A DNA stretch of 16,127 nucleotides from an uncultured Porphyromonadaceae bacterium (GTDB lineage: Bacteria > Bacteroidota > Bacteroidia > Bacteroidales > Muribaculaceae): the NCBI GenBank assembly GCA_947166165.1, contig CAMVDK010000039.1, positions 1 through 16,127 of the forward strand. Reading direction: 5' to 3'. Every line of letters starts with the position of its first letter. The stretch's first letter is position 1. The translations under genes and the position numbers were made by a program. The notes beneath the pieces were generated by a model. It worked only from the letters and a program-made list of their open reading frames with translations, ran no database searches and was not told where the DNA came from. This document shows, piece by piece, positions 1 through 6,422 of this stretch.

Positions 1-1014
1 CCAGTGCCGGCTCGGGTCCACCTTCTCGCCGCCTATTCTGTCCATCATGAAGATGCGGTTCTTGTCGGCCTCGTAGCCGTCGTGCTCCATCGAGAGCCAG
101 GCCAGCTTGCCGCTCTTGCTCACGATGGGGTTGTTGTCGTAGCCCATCATGCCCTCCGTCAGGTTGGCCGTCGTGCCGTTGTCGGTGTTGAACTGGTAGA
201 GGTCGCTGTTGGTGCTGGTGGCATACTCCACGCCCACCTTCTTGCGGCAGACGTAGATGAGCGACTTGCTGTCGGGGGTCCAGGCCAGCTGCTCCACGCC
301 GCCCCACGGGCGCATGGGCGACTCAAACTGTGTGCCCTCGAGCACGTCCTTGGCGTTGCTCACCTGCGAGCCGTCGAAGTCGGCCACATAGGGGTGGGGG
401 ATTTCCTTCACCCACTCGTTCCAGTGCTTGTACATCAGGTCGTCGATGATGCGTGCCTCGGTCTTGTCGAGGTCGGGGTGGTGGTCCTGGGCCGTCTTGC
501 CATACTTCACGGTGGAGATGAGCGCCACCTTTTTCTCGTCGGGCGAGAGCACGAAGCCCTCGATGCCGTTCTCCATGTTGCTCACGCACTTGCGGTTGCC
601 GCCGTCGGCGTCCATGACCCACATCTGCGGCACGGCTCCCTCCTTGTTGTCCTTGTAGACGAAAGCGATGCGCTTTCCGCCGTCGAACCAAACGGCGTTC
701 GACTCGCTGTTGGGCGTCTTGGTGAGCCGCTTGGCGTTGTCGCCGTTCAGGTCGGCCACCCATAGCTCGCGGTTGCCCTTGTTCTCGGCCACGCTCATGT
801 ACTGCACGCCGTAGAGCACCTTCGTGCCGTCGGGCGAGACCACCGGGTCGCTCACGCGTCCGAAGGCGTTGAGCACCTCGGGCGTGAAGTGCCCGTTCTC
901 AAGTTTCACTTCCGGCTTCTCGATGAGTGTGCTCGAGCCGCCGCCCTGTTCGCTGCACCCGGTGGAGAGCAGCGCCGCTGTCGATAGCATGATGATTGTT
1001 TTTAATAGTTTCAT
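1..1014 (-). CDS. S9 family (prolyl oligopeptidase / DPP-like) peptidase, lipoprotein; partial, C-terminus outside window
   Basis: The ATG at 1014 opens a frame that stays open to the window edge (338 codons seen). The N-terminus is MKLLKTIIML followed by a lipobox, LSTGC, with Cys at residue 20, so the product is probably an exported lipoprotein. After it come beta-propeller repeats of the S9/TolB kind: SPDGTKVLYG near 60, ELWVADLNGDNAKRLT near 80, MWVMDADGGNRKC near 125, LSPDEKKVALIS near 145 and WTPDSKSLIYV near 225. S9 peptidases join such a propeller to a C-terminal alpha/beta-hydrolase with Ser-Asp-His; that half would lie left of the window and is not seen. Family members release di- or oligopeptides from proteins in the periplasm; whether this one is DPP4-, DPP5- or acylaminoacyl-peptidase-like cannot be told from the propeller. 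It lies 111 bp downstream of the DUF3109 gene and has its own -7 box. Confidence 0.88.
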   Translation of the reverse strand, partial: MKLLKTIIMLSTAALLSTGCSEQGGGSSTLIEKPEVKLENGHFTPEVLNAFGRVSDPVVSPDGTKVLYGVQYMSVAENKGNRELWVADLNGDNAKRLTKTPNSESNAVWFDGGKRIAFVYKDNKEGAVPQMWVMDADGGNRKCVSNMENGIEGFVLSPDEKKVALISTVKYGKTAQDHHPDLDKTEARIIDDLMYKHWNEWVKEIPHPYVADFDGSQVSNAKDVLEGTQFESPMRPWGGVEQLAWTPDSKSLIYVCRKKVGVEYATSTNSDLYQFNTDNGTTANLTEGMMGYDNNPIVSKSGKLAWLSMEHDGYEADKNRIFMMDRIGGEKVDPSRHW

Positions 1015-1051
1015 AAATCGGTATTATGGAGTTAATAGATTATTCAGTTTG

Positions 1052-1059
1052 CAAAATTA
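1052..1059 (-). promoter_or_regulatory. Likely -7 promoter element of the S9 peptidase gene
   Basis: On the minus strand this reads TAATTTTG, which fits the Bacteroidetes -7 consensus TAnnTTTG, and it sits 37 nt before the peptidase ATG. No good TTTG/TTG -33 element is found at the usual 19-21 nt spacing, so the promoter is only half supported. Confidence 0.45.
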
Positions 1060-1125
1060 CAAAATAATTCACAATCCGCCCCTTGTGGCGTTATTTTTGT
1101 CGGACCTTATTATAAGGGTGTGCGC

Positions 1126-1716
1126 TTATTGGCCGCCGCCTAGATACTGCTCGATGTATGCCTCGCAGTTGGCCACCAGTTCGTCGTACCACGGCTGCCC
1201 GAACCGCTCGACGAGTGGCTCGCGCAGAAACTGGTAGGCGCGCAGGCCCTGCTTGCGTCCCAGCACCTCGGCGCACTTGCATATCTTCCAGCGGTGGTAG
1301 TTCACGGCCGCGTAGCCGTCGTACTGCTTCACACGCACTGGATAGAGGAAGCACGACATGGGCTTGCGGAAACCGATGCGCCCGGCGCGGTAGGCGCGCT
1401 CGAGGGCGCACGAGCACAGTCCGCCCGGCTCATAGCAGCTGAAGACGCAGTTCTTGCCGTCCACGATTTGCGTCACCAACTCACCCTCGGGGTCGCGGTA
1501 GGCCACTCCGCCTTCGGTGATGGCCTCCTGGGCGCGGGGCAGCAGGTCGGCCCACACGGCGGGCAGCACTCGCTCCAGTTCGTCGCGCTCGCCCTCGGTG
1601 ATGGGCGCGCCGGCATCGCCCTCGATGCAGCATGCGCCCAGACATGTCGACAGGTCGCAGCAAAAGTGGCGCTCAACCAGGTCGAGGCTCACCAGGGTGT
1701 CTTGAATTTGAAACAT
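1126..1716 (-). CDS. DUF3109 family Cys-cluster protein
   Basis: A 196-aa protein whose N-terminus carries a dense cysteine cluster: HFCCDLSTCLGACCIEGDAG, with Cys at 19, 20, 25, 29 and 30. More cysteines follow at about 106, 111, 118 and 120 (NCVFSC, LCSC), 138 (MSCFLYPVR) and 163-165 (WKICKC). This is the pattern of DUF3109 (related to the YkgJ Cys-cluster proteins), thought to bind Zn or an Fe-S cluster; the role is unknown. It is read in the same direction as cdaA and folP with a 42-bp gap after cdaA, so it is probably the last gene of that operon. No signal peptide is seen. ATG at 1716, TAA at 1126-1128. The length suits a full DUF3109 protein. The family call is from recognition of the motif, not a search. 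Confidence 0.85.
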   Translation of the reverse strand: MFQIQDTLVSLDLVERHFCCDLSTCLGACCIEGDAGAPITEGERDELERVLPAVWADLLPRAQEAITEGGVAYRDPEGELVTQIVDGKNCVFSCYEPGGLCSCALERAYRAGRIGFRKPMSCFLYPVRVKQYDGYAAVNYHRWKICKCAEVLGRKQGLRAYQFLREPLVERFGQPWYDELVANCEAYIEQYLGGGQ

Positions 1717-1758
1717 GATGTGGTTGTGTTGTTTGCTCGGTTCATTTCGTTCAGTGCC

Positions 1759-2559
1759 TCACTCCATCAGCGCCGAGAGGGCGTGCTCGAGGTCAGTGCT
1801 CGAGAGTTTTTGATGCAGCACGCCCTTGTGGGCGTAGGAGATATTGCCCGTCTCCTCGCTCACGACGATGGCAATGGCGTCGGTGGCCTGCGCGATGCCC
1901 AGCGCCGAGCGGTGGCGAAGGCCCAGGTAGCGGGGCAGGCTCGTGTCGTGCGACACGGGCAGGATGCAGCCGGCGCTCTTCACCTTGTTGTCGGCAATGA
2001 TGAGGGCACCGTCGTGAAGGGGGCTGTTCTTGAAGAAGATGTTCTCGATGAGCCGCGTGTTGATGTTGGCGTCGATGATGTCGCCGGTGTGCTCGTAGTC
2101 GTCGAGCGGAATCTGGCGTTGCACCACAATCAGGGCACCGGTCTTCGACTTCGACATGCTCATGCAGGCATACACCACGGGCATCACCCATCGCTTGTCC
2201 TCGTCGGTGGCCGACTTGTGGCGGAACGCGTTGCTGATGAATCCCCAGCCCTTGTGCGAGCCCAGCTCGATGAGGAAACGCTTGATTTGGTCCTGGAAGA
2301 GAATCACGAGCACAATCATGCCGATGTTGATGAACTTGTCCATGATTGTGCCTATGAGGCGCATTTGCAGGATTTTGTACATCACCACCCACAGGATCAC
2401 GAAGGCCAGCACACCTAGGAAGATGTTGATCGAGCCGGTGTCCTTCATCGTGCGGTAGAGGTAGAACAGCAGGGTGGCCACGAGCAGGATGTCGATCAGG
2501 TCGATGACGCCGAAGGCCGAAAACATGCTGAAGGCGAACAGTGATATGGTTGCAGTCAT
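1759..2559 (-). CDS. cdaA: Diadenylate cyclase CdaA (c-di-AMP synthase)
   Basis: A 266-aa membrane protein that makes cyclic di-AMP from two ATP. Three hydrophobic segments lie at about residues 18-36, 44-62 and 74-90, followed by a DisA_N (DAC) domain from about 115. The two hallmark motifs are present: LHDGALII (D183-G184-A185) and GLRHRSALG (R215-H216-R217), so the enzyme should be active. c-di-AMP controls turgor, K+ transport and cell-wall homeostasis in many bacteria. The ATG at 2559 is 4 bp past the folP stop, so the two genes are cotranscribed; a folP-cdaA pair is the usual order in Bacteroidetes. The length matches CdaA (about 260-280 aa). No partner gene such as cdaR is next to it. 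Confidence 0.95.
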   Translation of the reverse strand: MTATISLFAFSMFSAFGVIDLIDILLVATLLFYLYRTMKDTGSINIFLGVLAFVILWVVMYKILQMRLIGTIMDKFINIGMIVLVILFQDQIKRFLIELGSHKGWGFISNAFRHKSATDEDKRWVMPVVYACMSMSKSKTGALIVVQRQIPLDDYEHTGDIIDANINTRLIENIFFKNSPLHDGALIIADNKVKSAGCILPVSHDTSLPRYLGLRHRSALGIAQATDAIAIVVSEETGNISYAHKGVLHQKLSSTDLEHALSALME

Positions 2560-2563
2560 CTTG

Positions 2564-3442
2564 TTACGTTATGAATGAGTCTGGAGTCGATACCGAAATC
2601 ATTTTCTCGACCAGTGAGCGAGCCTGCACTGCAGCCAGCACGTCGTGCACACGCAGGATGTGTGCCCCTTGCAGCAGCGCGGCGGTGTGGAGCGCCGTGG
2701 TGGCCGGCAGGGCGTCGTGGGGCGCGATGCCGAGCAGGCGAGTGGCCATCGACTTGCGCGACACGCCCACCAGCAGCGGCGCGTCGAGCGCGTCGAAGGC
2801 GTCGAGACGCATGAGCAGCTCGTAGTTCTGGTCGAGCGTTTTGGCGAATCCGAAGCCCGGGTCGGCAATCAGGTTGTCGACGCCGGCCTCGCGCAGGCGC
2901 AAAAGCTTTTGTCGCAGGTCGGCCACCACGTCGGCCACCACATCGCCGTAGTGCGTGAATTGCTGCATGGTGGCCGGGGTGCCGCGCATGTGCATCACGA
3001 TGTAGGGCACTTGCAGGCGCGCCATGGTGGGCCACATCAGCGGGTCAAGGTCGCCGCCGCCCACATCGTTCACCATGTCAGCCCCCATGCCCAGCACCGC
3101 CTCCTGCGCCACACGGGCGCGGAACGTGTCGACCGACACATAGACCTCTGGCGCCACGCGCCGCACGGCGGCGAGCGCCATGCCCAGGCGCTCGAGTTCT
3201 TCGTCTTCGCTCACCACTTCAGCCCCGGGACGCGTGGAGCATGCCCCCACGTCGACCACGTCGGCGCCCTCGTCCACCAGCCGGCGCACCAGCGCTTCCA
3301 CCTCCGTTGGGGTGGGGCAGCGGCTTGCCGCATAGAACGAGTCGGGCGTCACGTTCACGATGCCCATCACCCAGGCATGGTCGAGCACGATGCGCTGCCG
3401 GCGCACCACGATGCTGCGGGGAGGACACTGACGGATAATCAT
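2564..3442 (-). CDS. folP: Dihydropteroate synthase
   Basis: This enzyme joins 6-hydroxymethyl-dihydropterin pyrophosphate to p-aminobenzoate in folate synthesis and is the sulfonamide target. Starting at the ATG at 3442 gives 292 aa, normal for FolP. Motifs in order: GIVNVTPDSF (27-36), ACSTRPGAE (67-75), VSVDTFR (102-108), NDVGGG (125-130), HMRGTP (151-156), DPGFGFAKT (194-202), GVSRKS (226-231) and RVHDV (264-268). The frame is open further up to 3604, but those extra 54 residues cross the promoter and do not look like DHPS, so the shorter start is chosen. cdaA follows 4 bp downstream. Transcription probably starts near 3500 from the promoter at 3507-3537. Confidence 0.96.
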   Translation of the reverse strand: MIIRQCPPRSIVVRRQRIVLDHAWVMGIVNVTPDSFYAASRCPTPTEVEALVRRLVDEGADVVDVGACSTRPGAEVVSEDEELERLGMALAAVRRVAPEVYVSVDTFRARVAQEAVLGMGADMVNDVGGGDLDPLMWPTMARLQVPYIVMHMRGTPATMQQFTHYGDVVADVVADLRQKLLRLREAGVDNLIADPGFGFAKTLDQNYELLMRLDAFDALDAPLLVGVSRKSMATRLLGIAPHDALPATTALHTAALLQGAHILRVHDVLAAVQARSLVEKMISVSTPDSFIT

Positions 3443-3506
3443 ATTCTTGGCAGAGATTGCATGATTCAAGATGCCAAAACTGCGGCGCTTGGCACAAAAT
3501 ATGCTG

Positions 3507-3537
3507 CAAATATATGGCTTTTTTCCAACTTGCGCAA
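3507..3537 (-). promoter_or_regulatory. Promoter of the folP-cdaA-DUF3109 operon
   Basis: On the minus strand there is a TTG (3537-3535), exactly 20 nt, then TATATTTG (3514-3507). This is a full match to the Bacteroidetes -33/-7 consensus, and the predicted start near 3500 leaves a leader of about 58 nt before the folP ATG. The -33 element lies in a perfect 12-bp palindrome, ACTTGCGCAAGT (3528-3539). As the promoter lies between folP and the phage junction, prophage insertion seems to have left it whole. Confidence 0.75.
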
Positions 3538-3680
3538 GTATCGTGCGCGATTTTGCCGATTTCGGCCCATCGAAGCTGCTTGATGCATTGTGCTCGGTTT
3601 GCACTCATGTTGGCTTCGCCCAAATTAGGCTGCGTTTCGGAAAAATCAAAGCAAGCTTTGCTTTTTCGCTCAACTTGCAC

Positions 3681-3747
3681 TAAGTAGAGTGATAAATATC
3701 GACTTATTTGCCTAAATACTTGTAAGTAGCGAACTTTTAGCGACTTA
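3681..3747. repeat. Four TAAGT(A/C)G elements in two inverted pairs
   Basis: TAAGTAG occurs at 3681-3687 and 3723-3729, and its inverse form CGACTTA (TAAGTCG on the other strand) at 3700-3706 and 3741-3747. Each forward copy is followed by an inverted one, giving two similar inverted pairs of 26 and 25 bp. Set in the spacer before the integrase, they look like binding sites for integrase arms or an excision factor. That role is inferred from position. Confidence 0.5.
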
Positions 3748-3762
3748 ATCAGTAGATTAAAT

Positions 3763-3831
3763 GGGAAACAACTCCAAATTTGGGGCTGAACTGATTGCCC
3801 AAAAATTGCCGATTTGGCGTTTTTGTTTCCC
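3763..3831. repeat. Nested inverted repeat just upstream of the integrase
   Basis: The outer arms GGGAAACAA (3763-3771) and TTGTTTCCC (3823-3831) are perfect inverse copies. Inside them AAATTTGGGGC (3776-3786) and GCCCAAAAATT (3797-3807) form a second, imperfect inverted pair around a 10-bp centre. The inner pair has the shape of a tyrosine-recombinase core site (two inverted arms around a short centre); the whole could equally be an operator or an mRNA fold for the integrase gene. Confidence 0.5.
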
Positions 3832-3860
3832 GATAATTGTCGAAAAATTGTCGTAAAATT

Positions 3861-5048
3861 ATGGCTACACTTTCATTGACAGTAGTGCCCGGCAAGGCAC
3901 TCAAGGACGGAAGACACAAAGTCCGTATCGCGGTGGCTCACCGCTCACAGACCCGCTACATCCTCACCGATGTCATCATCAACTCCACCAAAGAGTGGAA
4001 AAACGGCAAGATCGTCAAACGTGACGATGCTACCTATCTCAACACGAAGCTGCTCCAGCGTATGCAGGAGGTGCAGCGCATCATCGACGAGACTCCCTAC
4101 ACCGAGGGAATGACCTGCGCCGAGCTGGTTGCCACAATCCTGCACACGCGGGCCAAGAAGACGCACACGTTGCGGTCGGCTTTCGAGGAGATGCTGGAGG
4201 TGTCAACAGCAAAGGACACCACCAAAGAACGCTACCGAGCCCAGTTCAAGTCCATCACGTCAGTTATCCCCGAAACAACGTTCATGTCACATCTCACTCC
4301 ACTCATGGTCCAACGCTTCATGAAGAAACGTGGAGCCGAGATTGCACCCATCACTCTGCAGACGCAGGTGACACTGCTCTCTCAGATCGTCAAGTTCTGC
4401 CAAATGAACGGTTACACCGATTTCCGCATACCGCCAACACAGGGCTGCTACCAGCGAGTAGTTGCCGTGAGGCAGAACTGGCTTACTCCCGACCAGGTGA
4501 GGTTCATTCGCGACAACAAGACGAACCGCAGAGGCTATAACAAGTTCCGTGACCTGTTCATGCTGTCCTACTACCTCGGCGGCATCACCCTCATAGACCT
4601 TGCTCACATCAACTTCAACGTGTGTGCAGATACGCTGCACTACGTCCGCACGAAGACAGAACGAAAGACAAAGGTCAATCCTTATGTAGAGTTTGAGATA
4701 CCATCAGAGGCGAAGCCCATTATCGACAAGTACAAGGGGGAGGACGGCAAGTTGAAGATGTATAAGGCGGCAGACATACACCAGTGCCACTCAATGGTCC
4801 GCACGGTGCGTTCCTATCGTGATGACTATGGACTTCCGGGGCTTACGTTCTATTCGGCTCGCAAGTCTTTTGCACAGCACGCCTTTGCCCTGGGCGAGAG
4901 TGAGAGTGTGATTGACTATGTTCTTGGTCACTCACTGGGCGGTGGACACAACAAGATGCTGTTTGCCTACATCAAGGTCACGCCTGAAATGGCTACCGCA
5001 TGCGTGAGAAAAGTGTGCGACTTTATCGCCTCAACGAGAAATTTTTAG
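3861..5048 (+). CDS. int: Tyrosine recombinase / phage integrase, IntDOT-like (no Arg I)
   Basis: A 395-aa integrase that would insert and excise the prophage. The ATG at 3861 (MATLSLTVVPGK) is chosen over an in-frame TTG at 3837 because it starts the usual Bacteroidetes arm-binding N-terminus. A SAM-like core-binding domain lies at about 100-190 and the catalytic domain at about 205-395. In the catalytic domain: a Lys at 265 or 269 (TKTERKT), the HxxR box as FYSARKSF with Tyr330 in place of His and Arg333 present, LGHS with His357, and the nucleophile Tyr370 in FAYIKV. Box I reads YLGGITLIDL, so the first catalytic Arg is replaced by Thr243; IntDOT of CTnDOT likewise lacks it (Ser there, from memory). 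The gene points into the prophage, opposite to all other phage genes here. Confidence 0.92.
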   Translation: MATLSLTVVPGKALKDGRHKVRIAVAHRSQTRYILTDVIINSTKEWKNGKIVKRDDATYLNTKLLQRMQEVQRIIDETPYTEGMTCAELVATILHTRAKKTHTLRSAFEEMLEVSTAKDTTKERYRAQFKSITSVIPETTFMSHLTPLMVQRFMKKRGAEIAPITLQTQVTLLSQIVKFCQMNGYTDFRIPPTQGCYQRVVAVRQNWLTPDQVRFIRDNKTNRRGYNKFRDLFMLSYYLGGITLIDLAHINFNVCADTLHYVRTKTERKTKVNPYVEFEIPSEAKPIIDKYKGEDGKLKMYKAADIHQCHSMVRTVRSYRDDYGLPGLTFYSARKSFAQHAFALGESESVIDYVLGHSLGGGHNKMLFAYIKVTPEMATACVRKVCDFIASTRNF

Positions 5049-5056
5049 TACCTTTG
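5049..5056 (+). promoter_or_regulatory. Bacteroidetes -7 box in the 3' end of the integrase gene
   Basis: TACCTTTG, followed by CAGC, is a very good match to the TAnnTTTG consensus, right at the integrase stop codon. The -33 element is poor at the expected distance. It would start transcription near 5062 towards the terminator at 5268-5297. An inverted repeat covers it (5050-5083). Confidence 0.5.
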
Positions 5057-5083
5057 CAGCGCATTTGGTTCATCTGCAAAGGT
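5050..5083. repeat. Perfect 10-bp inverted repeat over the -7 box
   Basis: ACCTTTGCAG (5050-5059) and CTGCAAAGGT (5074-5083) are exact inverse copies with a 14-bp centre. The left arm contains most of the -7 box, so a protein bound to both arms would block the promoter; alternatively this is a DNA site for integrase or excisionase, or the 5' hairpin of a transcript. Confidence 0.6.
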
Positions 5084-5297
5084 GAATTAAAATGTTTGAC
5101 TTGTGTGACGCTGGGCCGTGAGGTTCGGTGTCACTATTTTTTTAACACGTTGCCGGCGATATGTTAACTTTTCACGAAAAAGTAACACAAGGGCGAACCT
5201 TATGCTACTTTCTCGGTATTATCAGGTGTAACGCAAGAATACCTAAGTGCTGTTGAAAATGCGTTGCGCCCCTGCTTTTGCCCGGCAGGGGCTTTTT
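5060..5297 (+). ncRNA. Candidate structured small RNA (about 235 nt) between integrase and XRE gene
   Basis: The interval has a -7 box at its left end, a strong terminator at its right end and no real gene on this strand, only a 9-codon frame (5092-5121, MFDLCDAGP). It can fold: TGAGGTTCG (5119-5127) pairs with CGAACCTTA (5194-5202) as a 9-bp helix with one G-U, enclosing a long hairpin in which TGTT and ACTTTT (5162-5172, one bulged A) pair with AAAAGT and AACA (5178-5187) around loop CACGA. The terminator hairpin closes the 3' end. No known RNA family was recognised. It could instead be the integrase 3' UTR. The XRE gene runs convergently and its stop lies in the terminator T tract. Confidence 0.4.
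5268..5297 (+). terminator. Strong intrinsic terminator
   Basis: GCCCCTGC (5268-5275) and GCAGGGGC (5285-5292) form a perfect 8-bp GC-rich stem with a 9-nt loop, followed by TTTTT and AT-rich sequence. It ends rightward transcripts (integrase and/or the candidate RNA). The same hairpin lies directly after the XRE gene's stop for leftward transcripts, but there no U-run follows, so it is mainly a + strand terminator. Confidence 0.85.
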
Positions 5298-5928
5298 ATA
5301 ATCCGTTGAGGTCGATCTTCAAGTCCAAAGCCCGGCACAGCTTGCCGAGGATGTCGATTGATACATTGTACTTGCCATTCTCGATTTTCGTGATGTTCTG
5401 GTACGACACACCGCTGCGCTCGGCAAGTTCACGGATAGACAAGCCCTGTCTGCGGCGAGCATCGGCAATGAGTTGGCCTATACGGCTGCGGTTGATATAC
5501 CTTGTCGCTTCACATCGGTCCTCCAATACATCGGGGTGATATAACCGCAGCCAGTCACCGAGTTCACGCACAGCAGTAGCACAGTCCAACGGTGACATAT
5601 CTTCAAGAGGCTTATATTCCACGCTGTCGGGGAACACTCCCTCCATGAATATAAAAACCATGTTTGTCTTCCTGTCTGCGGCGACAAGCCAGCCATCTCG
5701 TTCTTGTGATGGCGAAAGGACAAAACGCTGAGGATCGTCCGGCACATCCTTGTACTCGCCGATGTAAGAAATATCTACATTCTTCACATCGTCATGCGAA
5801 GCGATAAATTCGACCGCCTGCTCGTTTGTCATTATGCGCTGGAGCGCATCACTCTGGTTCCATGCGGCGACTTTGGATTGGATTTGGTCGCCATCGTTAA
5901 ATGTGATGATTACTTTGTACTGGTTCAT
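5296..5928 (-). CDS. XRE-family regulator with an extra N-terminal domain
   Basis: A 210-aa protein. Residues about 150-207 are a Cro/C1-type helix-turn-helix: GQLIADARRRQGLSIRELAE, then RSGVSYQNITKIENGKYNVS, then a hydrophobic last helix (LCRALDLKI). The first 140 residues are an unrecognised alpha/beta domain (MNQYKVIITFNDGDQIQSKV; later MVFIFMEGVFPDS) with no membrane segment, which may sense a ligand or bind a partner. Its ATG overlaps the ParB gene stop (ATGA), so it is the last gene of the 9819-to-5296 operon. A repressor at the distal end of its own operon suggests autoregulation, perhaps at the palindrome at 9895-9912. It might also be the antitoxin-like or lysogeny regulator of the phage; no divergent cro-like gene is seen. 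Confidence 0.85.
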   Translation of the reverse strand: MNQYKVIITFNDGDQIQSKVAAWNQSDALQRIMTNEQAVEFIASHDDVKNVDISYIGEYKDVPDDPQRFVLSPSQERDGWLVAADRKTNMVFIFMEGVFPDSVEYKPLEDMSPLDCATAVRELGDWLRLYHPDVLEDRCEATRYINRSRIGQLIADARRRQGLSIRELAERSGVSYQNITKIENGKYNVSIDILGKLCRALDLKIDLNGL

Positions 5929-6422
5929 ATCTCTGCTTTTGAAAATTCTCTATTGCTAAATAACTCGGCAAGCCCCGAGAGTTGTTTGAAGCGCAACAAC
6001 TCATCAGCGTCCATACCTATCTCTTTCATGATCCACGCGTCGCTCATACCTGCTTTCTTCAACTCGCTGACAATATTCATCATCAACTCTATCGAATGGC
6101 TGCCTCGAGCGCGATTGTGCCGTATGGTGCTGGCCATGCGATTGCTCTTATCCTTGTCTATGATACTGCACGGAAGCTTCCCGCCCTCTCGCTCGTAGAT
6201 GTCGCGATGCAACAACATGGTGGTGTAGCGGTGATAGCCGTCAACTATCTCATATTTGCCATTGCCAAGCGGATAAACCACAATCGGCATGGTGTAACCA
6301 TCCTCCTTGATACTCTCATATAGCAACTTCATCTCGGGAGGTGCCACATGGTTTGGATTGTAGCTGTTCGCCTGAATATTCTCGATGGGGATGGCCACAA
6401 TATTGTAAACTGGTGATGTCAT
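5925..6422 (-). CDS. ParB-like (ParB/Srx fold) protein, IbrB-like
   Basis: A 165-aa protein with the ParB N-terminal fold: YNPNH (21-25), a loop DGYTMPIVV (41-49), then IVDGYHRYT (59-67) in place of the GERRxR motif of ParB, and RHNRARGSH (101-109). The rest (about 110-160) is helical and may carry a helix-turn-helix (MSDAWIMKEIGMDADELLRF). Its short length and the gene before it, a PAPS-reductase-like protein overlapping by ATGA, match the IbrA/IbrB pair known from E. coli prophages, where the ParB-like partner is IbrB. ParB-fold proteins bind nucleotides (CTP or ATP), and some cut or modify nucleic acids. It is too small for chromosome-type ParB and no parS-like repeat is seen nearby. The molecular role is unknown. 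Confidence 0.85.
   Translation of the reverse strand: MTSPVYNIVAIPIENIQANSYNPNHVAPPEMKLLYESIKEDGYTMPIVVYPLGNGKYEIVDGYHRYTTMLLHRDIYEREGGKLPCSIIDKDKSNRMASTIRHNRARGSHSIELMMNIVSELKKAGMSDAWIMKEIGMDADELLRFKQLSGLAELFSNREFSKAEI

Larger units (their letters stand above)
3443..3860. other. Gene-free host/prophage junction; probable region of the left attachment site
   Basis: No coding frame is convincing in these 418 bp. They hold the folP promoter (3507-3537), a small perfect hairpin AAAGCAA-GCT-TTGCTTT (3648-3664, flanked by A and T runs, so a weak two-way terminator is possible), four TAAGT(A/C)G elements (3681-3747) and a nested inverted repeat (3763-3831) that ends 29 bp before the integrase ATG. 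The stretch from about 3660 on is clearly more AT-rich than the host genes. As host genes stop on the left and the integrase begins on the right, the attachment core must lie in or near here, but its exact bases cannot be seen from one end alone. No tRNA is present to serve as target. Confidence 0.6.

Noticed and set aside
4..765. 253-codon open frame on the + strand
   Set aside because: Antisense to the S9 peptidase, whose propeller repeats and lipobox support the minus strand.
1294..2418. 374-codon open frame on the + strand
   Set aside because: It is antisense to the DUF3109 and cdaA genes, both with clear family motifs; the product is His/Ala/Val-rich, as expected from antisense of GC-rich codons.
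2645..3583. 312-codon open frame on the + strand
   Set aside because: Antisense to folP; composition is that of a shadow frame and no domain is seen.
3443..3604. Longer N-terminus of FolP
   Set aside because: The extra residues would be encoded across the predicted promoter and do not resemble DHPS.
3457..3687. Cys-rich 76-codon frame on the + strand
   Set aside because: It covers the folP promoter and junction repeats, has no supporting signal and no recognisable family.
5925..6422. A plasmid-type partition system
   Set aside because: The ParB-like protein is short, no ParA is next to it and no parS repeats were found; this agrees better with an IbrB-like role.
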